28,473 nucleotides of DNA from VFZN01 sp050249615 (GCA_050249615.1 JBFWQE010000063.1:1-28473); one strand, 5' to 3'; numbered from the stretch's first letter, positions 7,147 through 15,552 are shown. Notes: generated by a model from the letters alone, not told the origin. Translations and numbers: made by a program.

Positions 7147-8127
7147 ATGAGTGGCCAGCTCACGCTGTTCGACACCACGCCGCCCGCGGAGCCGGATCCG
7201 GACGCGGCCCGCCTGCGGCAGGCACACGAGGAAGCGCGCACACTCGCCGCGCGCATCCTCAGCGGCGTGTTCTTCGGCACCAGCTCGTGGAGCTTCCCCG
7301 GATGGAAGGGGCTGGTCTACTCGTCGGCACGCACACAGGCGGCCCTGGCGCGCGAGGGCCTCCGCGAGTACGCACGGCACCCGCTCCTCACGACCGTGGG
7401 CGTGGATCGGAGCTATTACGCTCCCATCCCCATGGCAGACCTCCGCGAGTACGCCGCGCAGCTGCCGCCGGGGTTCCGCTGCTGCATCAAGGCGCCAGCC
7501 GCCGTCACCGCCCTCGCGCTCGGAGCACCAGGCAACCAGGTCCCGAACCCGGACTTCCTCTCCGTGAATCGGCTGACCGCCGATCTGCTCGAACCCTGCG
7601 CCGCGGCCTTTCGAGGCCACACGGGGCCGATCGTCCTGGAGTTCCCCCCGTTTCCCCGGCAACGACGCCTGGAAACGGCCGAGTTCCACGCGCGGCTCGA
7701 TCGGTTCCTGGCCGCGCTGCCCGCCGGGTTCGAGTATGCCGTGGAACTGCGGGACCGCAGTCTCCTGACGCCGGCGTACCGGGCGATCATCGCCCGCCAC
7801 GGCGTGGCGCACACCTACAACTACTGGAGCGCGATGCCCCTGCCGGGTGCGCAGGCGGAGGTGGTGCCGCCCGAGGATGCCCCGTTCTCGGTGATCCGGC
7901 TCCTCCTGCGGCCAGGCACGTGGTACGAGGACCAGCGCGACCGGTTCAAGCCCTTCGACCGCATCGTCGAGCCGGACGAGGCCATGCGCGAAGACGTGGA
8001 GCGCGTAACGCGGCGTGCGTTGTCACGCGGACGCCGCGTGTTCATCCTGGTCAACAACAAGGCCGAAGGCTCGTCACCGCTGACGGTGATGGCGCTGGCG
8101 AGGAGGATGGCAGGAGAGGAGAAGTGA
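7147..8127 (+). CDS. DUF72 (YecE-like) TIM-barrel protein
   Basis: This is a DUF72 family protein, a TIM-barrel fold of unknown biochemical role related to E. coli YecE. The 326-aa length is slightly above family average because of a ~35-residue N-terminal extension (MSGQLTLFDTTPPAEPDPDAARLRQ). Family features are GTSSWSFPGWKGLVY near residue 44, VGVDRSYYAPIP, FRCCIKAPAAVT, GPIVLEFPPFP, YAVELRDRSLL, YNYWSAMPLP and the C-terminal FILVNNKAEGSSPLT. ATG 7147 sits 6 bases after TAGGAT and lacks a Shine-Dalgarno sequence. The last codons (EEK stop) are already part of the GAAGTGA repeat array that follows. Confidence 0.9.
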   Translation: MSGQLTLFDTTPPAEPDPDAARLRQAHEEARTLAARILSGVFFGTSSWSFPGWKGLVYSSARTQAALAREGLREYARHPLLTTVGVDRSYYAPIPMADLREYAAQLPPGFRCCIKAPAAVTALALGAPGNQVPNPDFLSVNRLTADLLEPCAAAFRGHTGPIVLEFPPFPRQRRLETAEFHARLDRFLAALPAGFEYAVELRDRSLLTPAYRAIIARHGVAHTYNYWSAMPLPGAQAEVVPPEDAPFSVIRLLLRPGTWYEDQRDRFKPFDRIVEPDEAMREDVERVTRRALSRGRRVFILVNNKAEGSSPLTVMALARRMAGEEK

Positions 8128-8159
8128 AAAGTGAGAAGTGAAAAGTGAGAAGTGAGAAG
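8121..8159. repeat. 7-bp GAAGTGA/AAAGTGA array overlapping the DUF72 stop codon
   Basis: Five perfect-register 7-bp units alternate GAAGTGA and AAAGTGA, plus a partial unit. The first unit supplies the TGA stop (8125-8127). The array fills the gap to the convergent esterase stop at 8165. The same unit occurs inverted at 27718-27745, also between convergent genes. Confidence 0.95.
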
Positions 8160-8164
8160 CAGGA

Positions 8165-8848
8165 CTACCTGTCGTTCCCTCGTCGGCCGGCCGCCGGCTT
8201 CGCGGCCAACTCGTCGAGGAACGCCCCCGCCCTCGTGGTGAACGAGGCGTGCCGCTCGTGCCCGCCGTCGAAGACGTGCTCGGCCACCCGGATGCCGGCC
8301 CCCCGAAGGTGGTCGAGATCCGCGCGCGCCCTCTCCGCGGTGTACCACTCCTCGAGCGTGCCACGACCCAGCAGGATCGGCGGCAGGCTCGCGGCGTGCG
8401 ACTGCACGTCGGGGGAGAGATCGCCGGCCAGGATGACGAGTCCGTGGCATGCGTGCCCGGCAAAGGCTGCCGCGCGGTAGGCCATCGCCGTGCCCTGGGA
8501 GAACCCGCAGTACACCAGCCGCGGCGGGGCGTCCGCAAACCGGGCCTTGACCTCGGAGACCACCGCGCGCACGTAGGCGATGTTGTCCGCGATGGCCATC
8601 TCGCGATCGTCGCGGGTCATCCAGGCCGCCACGACGTCGCCCTTGCGCGTGTAATAGCGATTGAGCCCCTGGACGCTGACCAGGTGCCACGGCCGCCCGC
8701 CACGGATGGCCTCCATGTGCGCCATCTGGATGGCCGCCGTCTCGCCCTGCCCGTGGAAGCCCACGAGCACCCCCGCCGGGGAGCTCTCGCCCCGCGTTGA
8801 CTCGAGGTACACGCCGTGGGTGGTCGCCTCGATGAGGTGTCGCGTCAT
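8165..8848 (-). CDS. Predicted alpha/beta-hydrolase (phospholipase/carboxylesterase type)
   Basis: The 227-aa serine hydrolase resembles the phospholipase/carboxylesterase (Abhydrolase_2) group. It shows an oxyanion segment LVGFHGQGE (28-36), the nucleophile elbow YCGFSQGTAM (Ser117) and the catalytic His in FDGGHERH (His197). The acid residue is expected near GRGTLEEWY (160-169), where the usual Asp is not obvious and Glu166 or Glu167 may serve. There is no signal peptide, so it is cytoplasmic, and the substrate is unknown. The gene starts 34 bases after the DUF5916 stop on the same strand; the spacer is made of a CACGGAGGTTCG repeat, so co-transcription is likely. It converges with the DUF72 gene. 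Confidence 0.85.
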   Translation of the reverse strand: MTRHLIEATTHGVYLESTRGESSPAGVLVGFHGQGETAAIQMAHMEAIRGGRPWHLVSVQGLNRYYTRKGDVVAAWMTRDDREMAIADNIAYVRAVVSEVKARFADAPPRLVYCGFSQGTAMAYRAAAFAGHACHGLVILAGDLSPDVQSHAASLPPILLGRGTLEEWYTAERARADLDHLRGAGIRVAEHVFDGGHERHASFTTRAGAFLDELAAKPAAGRRGNDR

Positions 8849-8850
8849 GG

Positions 8851-8882
8851 GCTGTCGCGCCGTGCGTCGAACCTCCGTGCGT
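8851..8882 (-). repeat. CACGGAGGTTCG repeat unit between DUF5916 and esterase genes
   Basis: On the minus strand the spacer reads GCACGGAGGTTCGACG followed by CACGGCGCGACAG, i.e. one clear and one degenerate unit of the 15-16-bp family that flanks the S23 fragment at 13731-14113. Confidence 0.6.
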
Positions 8883-11138
8883 CTACCGCAACACGTCGAA
8901 CATCCGCGAGAACTTGACCGTCAGGGAGCGATCGGTGCGCTCGGGACGGTCCGGGAACAGATCGTAGAGCCCGCGGCTGTCGTTGAAGACGATGAACAGG
9001 CCGGTGTTGGCCGCCTGGAGCCAGCCGAAGCGGATGTTCATCGACCAGATGTCGGCGCGGTCGTTGTACTGGACGAGCGACTGGATGAACACCCGCGGGT
9101 TGAACGAGTAGGACACCCGCGTCCGCACCAGGTTGGTGACGAAGTCGCCCTGCGGCAGGCGGACGTCGTTGCGGGAGTAGGCCACCTCCATCTGGAAGAT
9201 CTCGGAGGGGCGGAGCCGGAACGTCGGGTTGAGCGTGACCCGATCACCGGAGAAGAAGCCGCCGATGAAGGTCTGGAGGTTGAGGCTCACCGGCGCGCCC
9301 TGGTTGGTCATGTAGACGATCTGCGCCTCGGCGTTGTCGTACGTGCCCGGGGGCACGAAGATCCCCGGAAAGATCTCGAACGGCACGCGCACCCCTTCAC
9401 GGGTGACGTTCATGCCGGTGTGGACCTCGGAGCTGTCCCGGAACTGCCAGTGGTTGTCGATGTGCGCGTAGCCGGTCTCCTGGAAGCCGTCGAAGCCCCA
9501 GAATCCCCGGTAGGTCGCGTGCGGCCGCACTTCCTGGAGCTTCAGGAAGTTCTTCGGCCGGAATCGCGTCATCAACCGCACGTCCGGCTTGCGGTAGCCG
9601 CGGCGCGTCAGGAACCCGACCTCGGGATTGAACTGATCGCCCACTTCCTGGTAGCCGGCATCGACGTCCCACTTCGGGTAGAGCACGCGGGCCCGCACGT
9701 TGAAGGCGTGATCGTCGTCGGTGATTCCGGGCGTCTCGGTGCGGGCCACGAAGCCGGAGATGAGCGAGTTGCGCCCGATGCCCAGCTTGCCGTCGAAGGC
9801 ATACGTCCGGTTGTAGTCGTTGTCGCGGGCGAGGTCGCCCGTGCCGGCCCGGTTGACGAAGAGGCCGCCGACGGCGGAGCGGTTCGGCAGTTCGCGGCTG
9901 ATCCGCACGACGCCGAAGTTGTTCGACGCGGTCCGCCCGATCTCCTCGGTCTGCATGTTGAGGAGACCGACGTTCCACAAGCCGACCTTCCCCGACACGC
10001 GGCCGCCGCCGATGATGGGAATCGCCTCGCCTGCGGCGTTGAGGCCGATGCGCCGGCTGAAGAAGAGATCCACCTCACCCTGGTTGCCGACCGAGAAGAA
10101 CCCGGCGTTCTCCAGGAAGAACGGCCGCTTCTCGGGGAAGAACAGGTTGAACCGATCGAGGTTCACCTGCTGATCGTCCACCTCGACCTGCGCGAAGTCG
10201 GTGTTGTAGGTCGCGTCGAGCGTCAGGCTCGGCGTGAGGTTGTACTTCGCGTCGATGCCGGTGTCGCCCAGCGTCACGCCGTCCACGGGGTTCACGCCGC
10301 TCTGTCGCGCCTCGCCGAGGACGTACGGAATCAGCTTGAAGTTGCGGAACACCGGCGGCTCGAGCCCGGAGACCGTGCCGGCGATCGACACCCGGAAGAG
10401 GTTGAACTGCCGCGGGATCGGCGCCCAGTAGGCCTCCTCGTTCTTCCGCCGGATGTTCCGCTGGAAGTTGACCCCCCAGACCTGGTCGCTGCCGGCCGGA
10501 TAGCGCAGGGTCTTGAACGGAATCGCGAACTCGGCCATCCAGCCGATGTCGGTCATCTTCGCCCGGACCTCCCAGGCGCCGTCCCAGTTCAGGTTGAAGC
10601 CGCCGCCCGACCCCGACTGCTGGTTCCCGGCCCCCAGGCCGCCGCCGCCCTGTCCCTCGTTGGTCACCTGGCCGTCGTACTCGACGCCGGCAGGATTGGT
10701 CCCGAACACGAACCCGTTCTGGACGTCACGGAAGGTGTCGACAATCATCCGAAAGCTGTCGGTGTTGTCGAGCGAGCTGTCGCGGCGGGAGTCCGTGACG
10801 ATGATCCCGTTCGGATCGCTGTCGTAGCAGATGACGCCCACGTAGAGCGTGTCGCGAGTGAAGATCATCCGGACCTCGGTCCGCTCCGAGACCGGCTGCC
10901 CTTCGAACGGCTGATACTGCCGGAACCCGTCGATCGGGGCTCCCTGCAGCCATACCGGGTCGTTCAGGACGTCCCCGTCCAGCGTGGGGCCCTCCGCCAC
11001 CCGCACGGCCCGCGCGGCAGGGCGCTCCGACCCGCCCGTGGCGGGCGCCAACTGGAGCGACTGGGCGAACAGCTCGCCTCGGCCCGCGCCCAGGAGCAGA
11101 AGAACGGCAAGACAGGCAGAATAGACCCAACGGCTCAC
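8883..11138 (-). CDS. DUF5916 outer-membrane protein with CBM9-like N-terminal domain
   Basis: The 751-aa secreted protein has a signal peptide (VSRWVYSACLAVLLLLGAGRGELFAQ). Next comes a carbohydrate-binding-family-9-like domain (~45-260, beginning AEGPTLDGDVLNDPVW, the usual opening), then a DUF5916 domain with a predicted outer-membrane beta-barrel to the C-terminal SLTVKFSRMFDVLR. FFLENAGFF and FFSRRIG are typical DUF5916 blocks. A Gly/Gln-rich loop (EGQGGGGLGAGNQQSGSGGG) interrupts the CBM9-like domain and is longer than usual. GTG 11138 is preferred because GAGG lies five bases upstream; GTG 11144 has no spacing for it. The function is probably binding or uptake at the outer membrane, with the ligand unknown. 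Confidence 0.88.
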   Translation of the reverse strand: MSRWVYSACLAVLLLLGAGRGELFAQSLQLAPATGGSERPAARAVRVAEGPTLDGDVLNDPVWLQGAPIDGFRQYQPFEGQPVSERTEVRMIFTRDTLYVGVICYDSDPNGIIVTDSRRDSSLDNTDSFRMIVDTFRDVQNGFVFGTNPAGVEYDGQVTNEGQGGGGLGAGNQQSGSGGGFNLNWDGAWEVRAKMTDIGWMAEFAIPFKTLRYPAGSDQVWGVNFQRNIRRKNEEAYWAPIPRQFNLFRVSIAGTVSGLEPPVFRNFKLIPYVLGEARQSGVNPVDGVTLGDTGIDAKYNLTPSLTLDATYNTDFAQVEVDDQQVNLDRFNLFFPEKRPFFLENAGFFSVGNQGEVDLFFSRRIGLNAAGEAIPIIGGGRVSGKVGLWNVGLLNMQTEEIGRTASNNFGVVRISRELPNRSAVGGLFVNRAGTGDLARDNDYNRTYAFDGKLGIGRNSLISGFVARTETPGITDDDHAFNVRARVLYPKWDVDAGYQEVGDQFNPEVGFLTRRGYRKPDVRLMTRFRPKNFLKLQEVRPHATYRGFWGFDGFQETGYAHIDNHWQFRDSSEVHTGMNVTREGVRVPFEIFPGIFVPPGTYDNAEAQIVYMTNQGAPVSLNLQTFIGGFFSGDRVTLNPTFRLRPSEIFQMEVAYSRNDVRLPQGDFVTNLVRTRVSYSFNPRVFIQSLVQYNDRADIWSMNIRFGWLQAANTGLFIVFNDSRGLYDLFPDRPERTDRSLTVKFSRMFDVLR

Positions 11139-11184
11139 GACCACCTCAGCGTGCGAGTGACAAACAGAGACAAAAAGGCACCGC

Positions 11185-11191
11185 TACAGTA
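11185..11191. promoter_or_regulatory. Near-symmetric -10 element between DUF5916 and hydrolase genes
   Basis: TACAGT on the plus strand (11185-11190) and TACTGT on the minus strand (11191-11186) are the same few bases read both ways, in the 91-bp divergent spacer. On the minus strand it would give a ~40-base leader to GTG 11138. On the plus strand a second candidate, TACTAC at 11203, fits the 11230 start better. Confidence 0.3.
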
Positions 11192-11229
11192 ACCGCTGAT
11201 GGTACTACAGGGCCGATGGCAGGTACGCG

Positions 11230-11942
<713 letters not shown>

Positions 11943-11943
<1 letters not shown>

Positions 11944-12022
11944 GTTATCGGGTTCTCGGGTTCTCGGGTTCTCAGGTTCTCGGGTTCTCAGGTTCTCGGG
12001 TTCTCGGGTGCTCGGGTGATCG
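11943..12022. repeat. Ten-unit 8-bp GGTTCTCG array
   Basis: There are exactly ten 8-bp units in register (GGTTATCG, GGTTCTCG and GGTTCTCA variants, GGTGCTCG, GGTGATCG), starting at the last base of the hydrolase stop codon. The variant units lie mainly at the ends, as expected of an array growing by slippage from its middle. Confidence 0.95.
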
Positions 12023-12052
12023 GCTGGTGAGCTGCTCGCGCAGCCGGCCGCG

Positions 12053-12084
12053 CGACTCCCGACTCCCGACTCCCGACTCCCGAC
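12053..12084. repeat. 7-bp CGACTCC array before the terC stop
   Basis: Four and a half perfect CGACTCC units end 4 bases before the terC stop (12089). With the GGTTCTCG array they occupy most of the 145-bp spacer between the convergent genes; the remaining ~30 bases between the arrays show no other structure. Confidence 0.95.
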
Positions 12085-12088
12085 GCGA

Positions 12089-12826
12089 TCAGTAAGGCTG
12101 GTGCAGCTCCACCGGGTGTGGCTTCCGCTTCCGGGCCGAGCGCAGGTTGATCGTCTCGACGAACACCGAGAACGCCATGGCGAAGTAGATGTAGCCCTTC
12201 GGGATGTGGGTGTCGAGTCCCTCGGCCACGAGCGACACGCCAATCAGCAGCAGGAAACTGAGCGCCAGCACCTTCACGGTCGGGTGCTGGTTCACGAAGG
12301 CGCTGATGGACGCCGCTGACACCATCATGATGCCCACCGCCACGACGACGGCCGTGATCATGACCCAGAGCTGATCGGCCATACCGACGGCCGTGATGAC
12401 CGAATCGAGTGAGAACACGATGTCGAGGAGCATGATCTGGCCGATCACGGCACCGAACGACGGGGCGACGCGCGCGGACGCGTGGCCCTCTTCGCCCTCG
12501 AGCCTGTCGTGGATCTCGCGCGTGGCCTTCGCGAGGAGGAAGAGGCCGCCGCCCAGCAGGATGAGATCACGCCCGGAAATCTCCTGGTCGAAGATCGCGA
12601 AGAGCGGCGCCGTGAGCCGCACGACCCAGGCGATGGAGAAGAGCAGCAGGATCCGCATCAGCATCGCGGCCAACAGGCCCACCGTTCGGGCGCGGTCCTG
12701 CTGGTCGACCGGCAGTTTTCCGGCGAGGATGGAGATGAAGATGACGTTGTCCACCCCGAGCACGATCTCGAGGACCGTGAGCGTCACGAGGGCAATGAGC
12801 GCGTCGGGCGTGAAGAGGCCTTCCAT
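12089..12826 (-). CDS. TerC-family integral membrane protein
   Basis: The 245-aa polytopic protein has seven to eight hydrophobic helices and the two diagnostic Asp-containing membrane motifs of the TerC family: VLGVDNVIFISIL (residues ~21-33) and LLDIVFSLDSVITAVGM (~132-148). Family members transport metals, chiefly Mn2+ in characterised cases, or support membrane protein metalation; the name comes from tellurite resistance. A charged loop (EIHDRLEGEEGHASARV) separates the halves. It starts 3 bases after the ferredoxin stop (TGAGGGATG) with GGAG just upstream, so it is the third gene of a minus-strand operon. No yybP-ykoY-like manganese riboswitch is visible upstream. Confidence 0.9.
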   Translation of the reverse strand: MEGLFTPDALIALVTLTVLEIVLGVDNVIFISILAGKLPVDQQDRARTVGLLAAMLMRILLLFSIAWVVRLTAPLFAIFDQEISGRDLILLGGGLFLLAKATREIHDRLEGEEGHASARVAPSFGAVIGQIMLLDIVFSLDSVITAVGMADQLWVMITAVVVAVGIMMVSAASISAFVNQHPTVKVLALSFLLLIGVSLVAEGLDTHIPKGYIYFAMAFSVFVETINLRSARKRKPHPVELHQPY

Positions 12827-12829
12827 CCC

Positions 12830-13186
12830 TCATCTCCGGGGCTTGTGGCCGCACGCGGCGGTGTTCACGCAAGCGTCGGCCAGCCGCAGGCGCGCGACCG
12901 GCTCGCCGCCGACCAGGTGGCGGTCCAGGATCTCGGGGATGTCGGCCTCGGTGACCCCGCCGTACCAGACGGCATCCGGATAGACGACGACGGTGGGGCC
13001 GTGCTCGCACTGATCGAGGCATCCCGACTTGTTCGCGCGGATTCGCCGGTTCAGGCCGCGCTCGGCCAGCGCCTTCTTGAAGGCCTTCTGCAGCGCCTCG
13101 CTGGCAGACGGGTCGCAGCACCCGCGCGGGTGTCCCGCGGGGCGCTGGTTGCAGCAGATGAAGAGGTGCTTCTCGAAGGGTGCCAA
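12830..13186 (-). CDS. Thioredoxin-like [2Fe-2S] ferredoxin
   Basis: The 118-aa protein is of the thioredoxin-fold 2Fe-2S ferredoxin type (the NuoE-like fold seen in Aquifex Fd4). It opens APFEKHLFICCNQRPAGHPRGCC and carries SGCLDQCEHGPTVVVYPD, giving the four expected cysteine ligands in two clusters plus extra Cys at 13-14 and in a C-terminal ACVNTAACGHKPRR tail. The role is electron transfer, with the partner unknown. No ATG fits: the best start is TTG 13186 with CGGGGA six bases upstream, giving the family's usual N-terminus. It lies 26 bases after the stop of the 166-aa unknown protein and 3 bases before the terC start. Confidence 0.85.
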   Translation of the reverse strand: MAPFEKHLFICCNQRPAGHPRGCCDPSASEALQKAFKKALAERGLNRRIRANKSGCLDQCEHGPTVVVYPDAVWYGGVTEADIPEILDRHLVGGEPVARLRLADACVNTAACGHKPRR

Positions 13187-13212
13187 GGCGAGTCCCCGCG
13201 CGTCCGCCCGAC

Positions 13213-13713
13213 TCAGCCTGGCGACAGTTCCGGGCGGCCCTTCAGCCCGCCCCACGTTTCCGGATCCTGCCAGAGCAGGGTCCAGAAGTAGCGGGCGACG
13301 TCGGCTTTCGGGTAGGCAGCCACCAGTGCGGCCACACCCTTGTCCAGCGTTGCCTCGTCCGGGGCCTGCGGCGACTCGTCCTTGATGAGGCCATCGTCGT
13401 GCGCGATGCCGAGCGCGTCGAGGAAGGCGCCCATCATCGGCCGCTGATGCTCGAGGTGGTAGGCCACCAGCAGCCGCGCGGCCAGCATGTCGGACACCTG
13501 CGCCATGCCCGCCAGGTGCTTCGCCTTCTTCTCCACGCCCAGCGCCAGCACGCTCTTGGGGCGGAACTTGATCTGCCGGGCGATGAGGGCCACGGCCTCG
13601 GCGTGCTCGAGCGCGGCCTGCTCGTCCTGCCAGAAGGCCGCGGCGGCCGACACGCGTTGATCGACAGGCATCTGCCGCCACAGGCGGGCGGGACGCATCT
13701 CCTCGGACGACAT
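13213..13713 (-). CDS. Hypothetical helical protein, first gene of the ferredoxin-TerC operon
   Basis: I do not recognise a named family for this 166-aa soluble protein. It reads as mostly helical (LWRQMPVDQRVSAAAAFWQDEQAALEHAEAVALIARQIKFRPKSVLAL, shown in part: LWRQMPVDQR, FWQDEQ, RPKSVLAL). It has a RxxxARLLVAYHLEHQRPMM helix and a Trp-rich end (RYFWTLLWQDPETWGGL). There are no membrane segments, signal peptide or cysteines. ATG 13713 is chosen because upstream in-frame codons translate the repeat array. A -10-like TACACT lies 9 bases upstream at 13728-13723, directly next to the CACGGGGGTTCGAA array. It probably leads the operon continuing into the ferredoxin and terC. Confidence 0.75.
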   Translation of the reverse strand: MSSEEMRPARLWRQMPVDQRVSAAAAFWQDEQAALEHAEAVALIARQIKFRPKSVLALGVEKKAKHLAGMAQVSDMLAARLLVAYHLEHQRPMMGAFLDALGIAHDDGLIKDESPQAPDEATLDKGVAALVAAYPKADVARYFWTLLWQDPETWGGLKGRPELSPG

Positions 13714-13730
13714 AGGGACGATAGTGTACA

Positions 13731-13778
13731 GCACGGGGGTTCGAAACACGGGGGTTCGAAACCACGGAGGTTCAAGGC
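13731..13778. repeat. Left 16-bp array (CACGGGGGTTCGAAA) flanking the S23 fragment
   Basis: Three units of 15-16 bp: CACGGGGGTTCGAAA at 13732, CACGGGGGTTCGAAAC at 13747 and CACGGAGGTTCAAGG at 13763. It is inverted relative to the array at 14053-14113. Confidence 0.85.
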
Positions 13779-14052
13779 CCGGCGGCGTCAGCTGGCATGC
13801 GGCGTGCCGGGTGGTCGGCCTATGGGAGCCAGGACCTATCGGGCACTCGTGGTGGTTCAGCGATCGGCGGAACTCCGCCGGCGGGTGCTGTCACTTCTTG
13901 CGACACCGGAGGCGTATCGGGATCGCAGGCTGTGCGATCCGGTGCGCGACGCCGTGCGCTCCCCGCCGCGCAACATCGCCGAGGGCTTCGGGCGATACAG
14001 CCCCGCCGAGTTCGCGCAGTTCCTGGACGTGGCAATTGCCTCCCTGGACGAG

Positions 14053-14113
14053 CCTCCGTGCATAGCCCCCGTGCTTCGAACCCTGCGTGCTTTGAACCCC
14101 GCGTGCCTTGAAC
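14053..14113. repeat. Right 16-bp array, inverted copy, abutting the gdh -10 box
   Basis: Read on the minus strand from 14113 the units are CACGCGGGGTTCAAAG, CACGCAGGGTTCGAAG, CACGGGGGCTATG and CACGGAGGCTCG. They are the same phrase as the left array but inverted. On the plus strand the array ends exactly where the TATCGT box begins and supplies TTGAAC at 14092-14097, 16 bases upstream, as a possible -35. Confidence 0.85.
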
Positions 14114-14119
14114 TATCGT
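14114..14119 (+). promoter_or_regulatory. Putative -10 box of the gdh gene
   Basis: TATCGT lies exactly 6 bases before ATG 14126 and immediately follows the repeat array. There is no Shine-Dalgarno sequence. Confidence 0.5.
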
Positions 14120-14125
14120 CTTCCC

Positions 14126-15532
14126 ATGCCCAACTTCTTCGATGAAGTCAACCGCACCTTCGACGAGGCCGCGAAGTTCACGGAGTACCCCGCAGGCCTG
14201 CTCGACCAGATTCGATGCTGCAACGGCGTCTACCGCTTCGACTTCCCAATCCGCCGCAGGGATGGCGCCATCGAGGTGATCCACGCCTGGCGGGCCGAGC
14301 ACAGCCACCACAAGATGCCTGTCAAGGGCGGCATCCGCTTCAGCCCCGAGGTGTACGAAGAGGAGGTGATGGCGCTCGCGGCGCTGATGACCTACAAGTG
14401 CGCCATCGTGGACGTGCCTTTCGGCGGCGCCAAGGGCGGCATCAGGATCGAGCCGAAGGACTACTCAGTCGACGAGCTCGAGCGCATCACGCGCCGCTAC
14501 ACGCACGAACTGGTGAAGAAGGGCTTCATCGGCCCCGGCATCGACGTGCCCGCGCCCGACTACGGCACGGGCGAGCGCGAGATGGCGTGGATTGCCGACA
14601 CCTATGCGGCACTCAACCCGGGCCAGCTCGACGCCATGGGGTGCGTCACCGGCAAGCCGGTCACGCAGGGTGGCGTCGCGGGTCGTCGCGAGGCGACCGG
14701 GCGCGGGCTGTATTTCGCGCTCCGCGAAGCATGCGCCCAGGCGGACCTGATGAAGCCCCTGGGGCTGACGACGGGCCTCGAGGGCAAGCGCGTCGTCGTG
14801 CAGGGGCTGGGGAACGTCGGCTACCACGCCGCCAAGTTCTGCCGCGAGGGCGGCGCCGTACTCAGCGCGGTTGCCGAGCGCGAGGGCGCCATCTTCAACG
14901 CGAACGGTCTCAACGAAGACGAGGTGTTCCAGCACCGCAAGCAGACCGGCTCCATCCTGGACTTCCCCGGCGCCACGAACCTGGCCACCACCGCCGCCGC
15001 ACTCGAGCTCGAATGCGACGTGCTGCTGCCGGCAGCGCTCGAAGGCGTGTTCACCGCCAAGAACGCGCCGCGCGTGCAGGCGAAGATCATCCTCGAGGGC
15101 GCCAACGGACCGACAACGCCGGAGGCGGATTCGATCTTCCGGCAGAAGGGGATCCTCGTGATCCCGGACATCTACTGCAATGCGGGCGGCGTCACCGTGT
15201 CGTATTTCGAGTGGCTGAAGAACCTCTCGCACGTGCGGTTCGGACGCATGTCGAAGCGGCACGAGCAGGCCAACGAACTGCAGATGCTGCGGGCCATCGA
15301 GGCGGCCACGGGCAAACACTTCAGCAACGCCGAGATCGCGGCGCTGGCGAAGGGACCGGACGAACGCGACCTGGTGAACTCAGGTCTCGAGGAAACGATG
15401 ATCAGCGCGTTCCACGCCCTGGTCGAGACGAAGCGCAGCCACGCGGGCATCCCCGACCTGCGGATTGCGGCGTTCGTGAACGCCATCCACAAGGTGGCGC
15501 GGAGCTACATGGAGCTGGGGATCTTCCCCTGA
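14126..15532 (+). CDS. Glu/Leu/Phe/Val dehydrogenase (glutamate dehydrogenase type)
   Basis: The 468-aa cytoplasmic amino acid dehydrogenase interconverts glutamate and 2-oxoglutarate plus ammonia, linking nitrogen and carbon metabolism. The substrate block is HKMPVKGGIRFSPEV (62-76) and the catalytic block is MTYKCAIVDVPFGGAKGG (Lys91, Lys103). PAPDYGTGEREMAWIADTY follows, then the Rossmann GVQGLGNVG-type motif (VVVQGLGNVGYHAA), EGANGPTTPEA and CNAGGVTVSYFEWLKN near the end. The length is above the common ~420 aa because of an N-terminal extension (MPNFFDEVNRTFDEAAKF). ATG 14126 follows TATCGT by 6 bases; TTG 14108 is a less likely alternative. Cofactor preference cannot be settled by eye. 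Confidence 0.93.
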   Translation: MPNFFDEVNRTFDEAAKFTEYPAGLLDQIRCCNGVYRFDFPIRRRDGAIEVIHAWRAEHSHHKMPVKGGIRFSPEVYEEEVMALAALMTYKCAIVDVPFGGAKGGIRIEPKDYSVDELERITRRYTHELVKKGFIGPGIDVPAPDYGTGEREMAWIADTYAALNPGQLDAMGCVTGKPVTQGGVAGRREATGRGLYFALREACAQADLMKPLGLTTGLEGKRVVVQGLGNVGYHAAKFCREGGAVLSAVAEREGAIFNANGLNEDEVFQHRKQTGSILDFPGATNLATTAAALELECDVLLPAALEGVFTAKNAPRVQAKIILEGANGPTTPEADSIFRQKGILVIPDIYCNAGGVTVSYFEWLKNLSHVRFGRMSKRHEQANELQMLRAIEAATGKHFSNAEIAALAKGPDERDLVNSGLEETMISAFHALVETKRSHAGIPDLRIAAFVNAIHKVARSYMELGIFP

Positions 15533-15552
15533 TCGCCACGCCCCGGAAACGC

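Larger units (their letters stand above)
13822..14145 (+). pseudogene. S23-type four-helix-bundle protein, truncated
   Basis: Residues 5-77 from ATG 13822 match the four-helix-bundle (S23, 23S rRNA intervening-sequence protein) family: TYRALVVVQRSAEL, LCDPVRDAVRSPPRNIAEGFGR (the family hallmark is RRAxxSxPxNIAEGxGR) and SPAEFAQFLDVAIASLDE. Homology stops at Glu77 (base 14052). There the sequence turns into a repeat array, so the last helix (normally ~40 residues) is missing. The frame then runs through the repeat into the gdh start, ending at 14145. The hallmark RRA is changed to RDA and the SxP is SPP. It is probably a decayed copy; S23 proteins occur inside rRNA intervening sequences and as stand-alone genes. 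No reverse transcriptase is nearby, so it is not an Avd of a diversity-generating retroelement. Confidence 0.7.

Noticed and set aside
8661..11192. 843-codon open frame on the plus strand
   Set aside because: It is antisense to the DUF5916 gene. The translation has no domain and is dominated by V, E, R, H and D, typical of a complement frame.
12830..13765. 311-codon frame extending the ferredoxin upstream
   Set aside because: The extra 190 codons are antisense-quality Arg/Gly/Ala-rich sequence overlapping the in-frame 13213-13713 gene; the ferredoxin fold begins at APFEKHLFIC.
13822..14052. Avd subunit of a diversity-generating retroelement
   Set aside because: The fold family is shared, but there is no reverse transcriptase and no template or variable repeat pair in the window.
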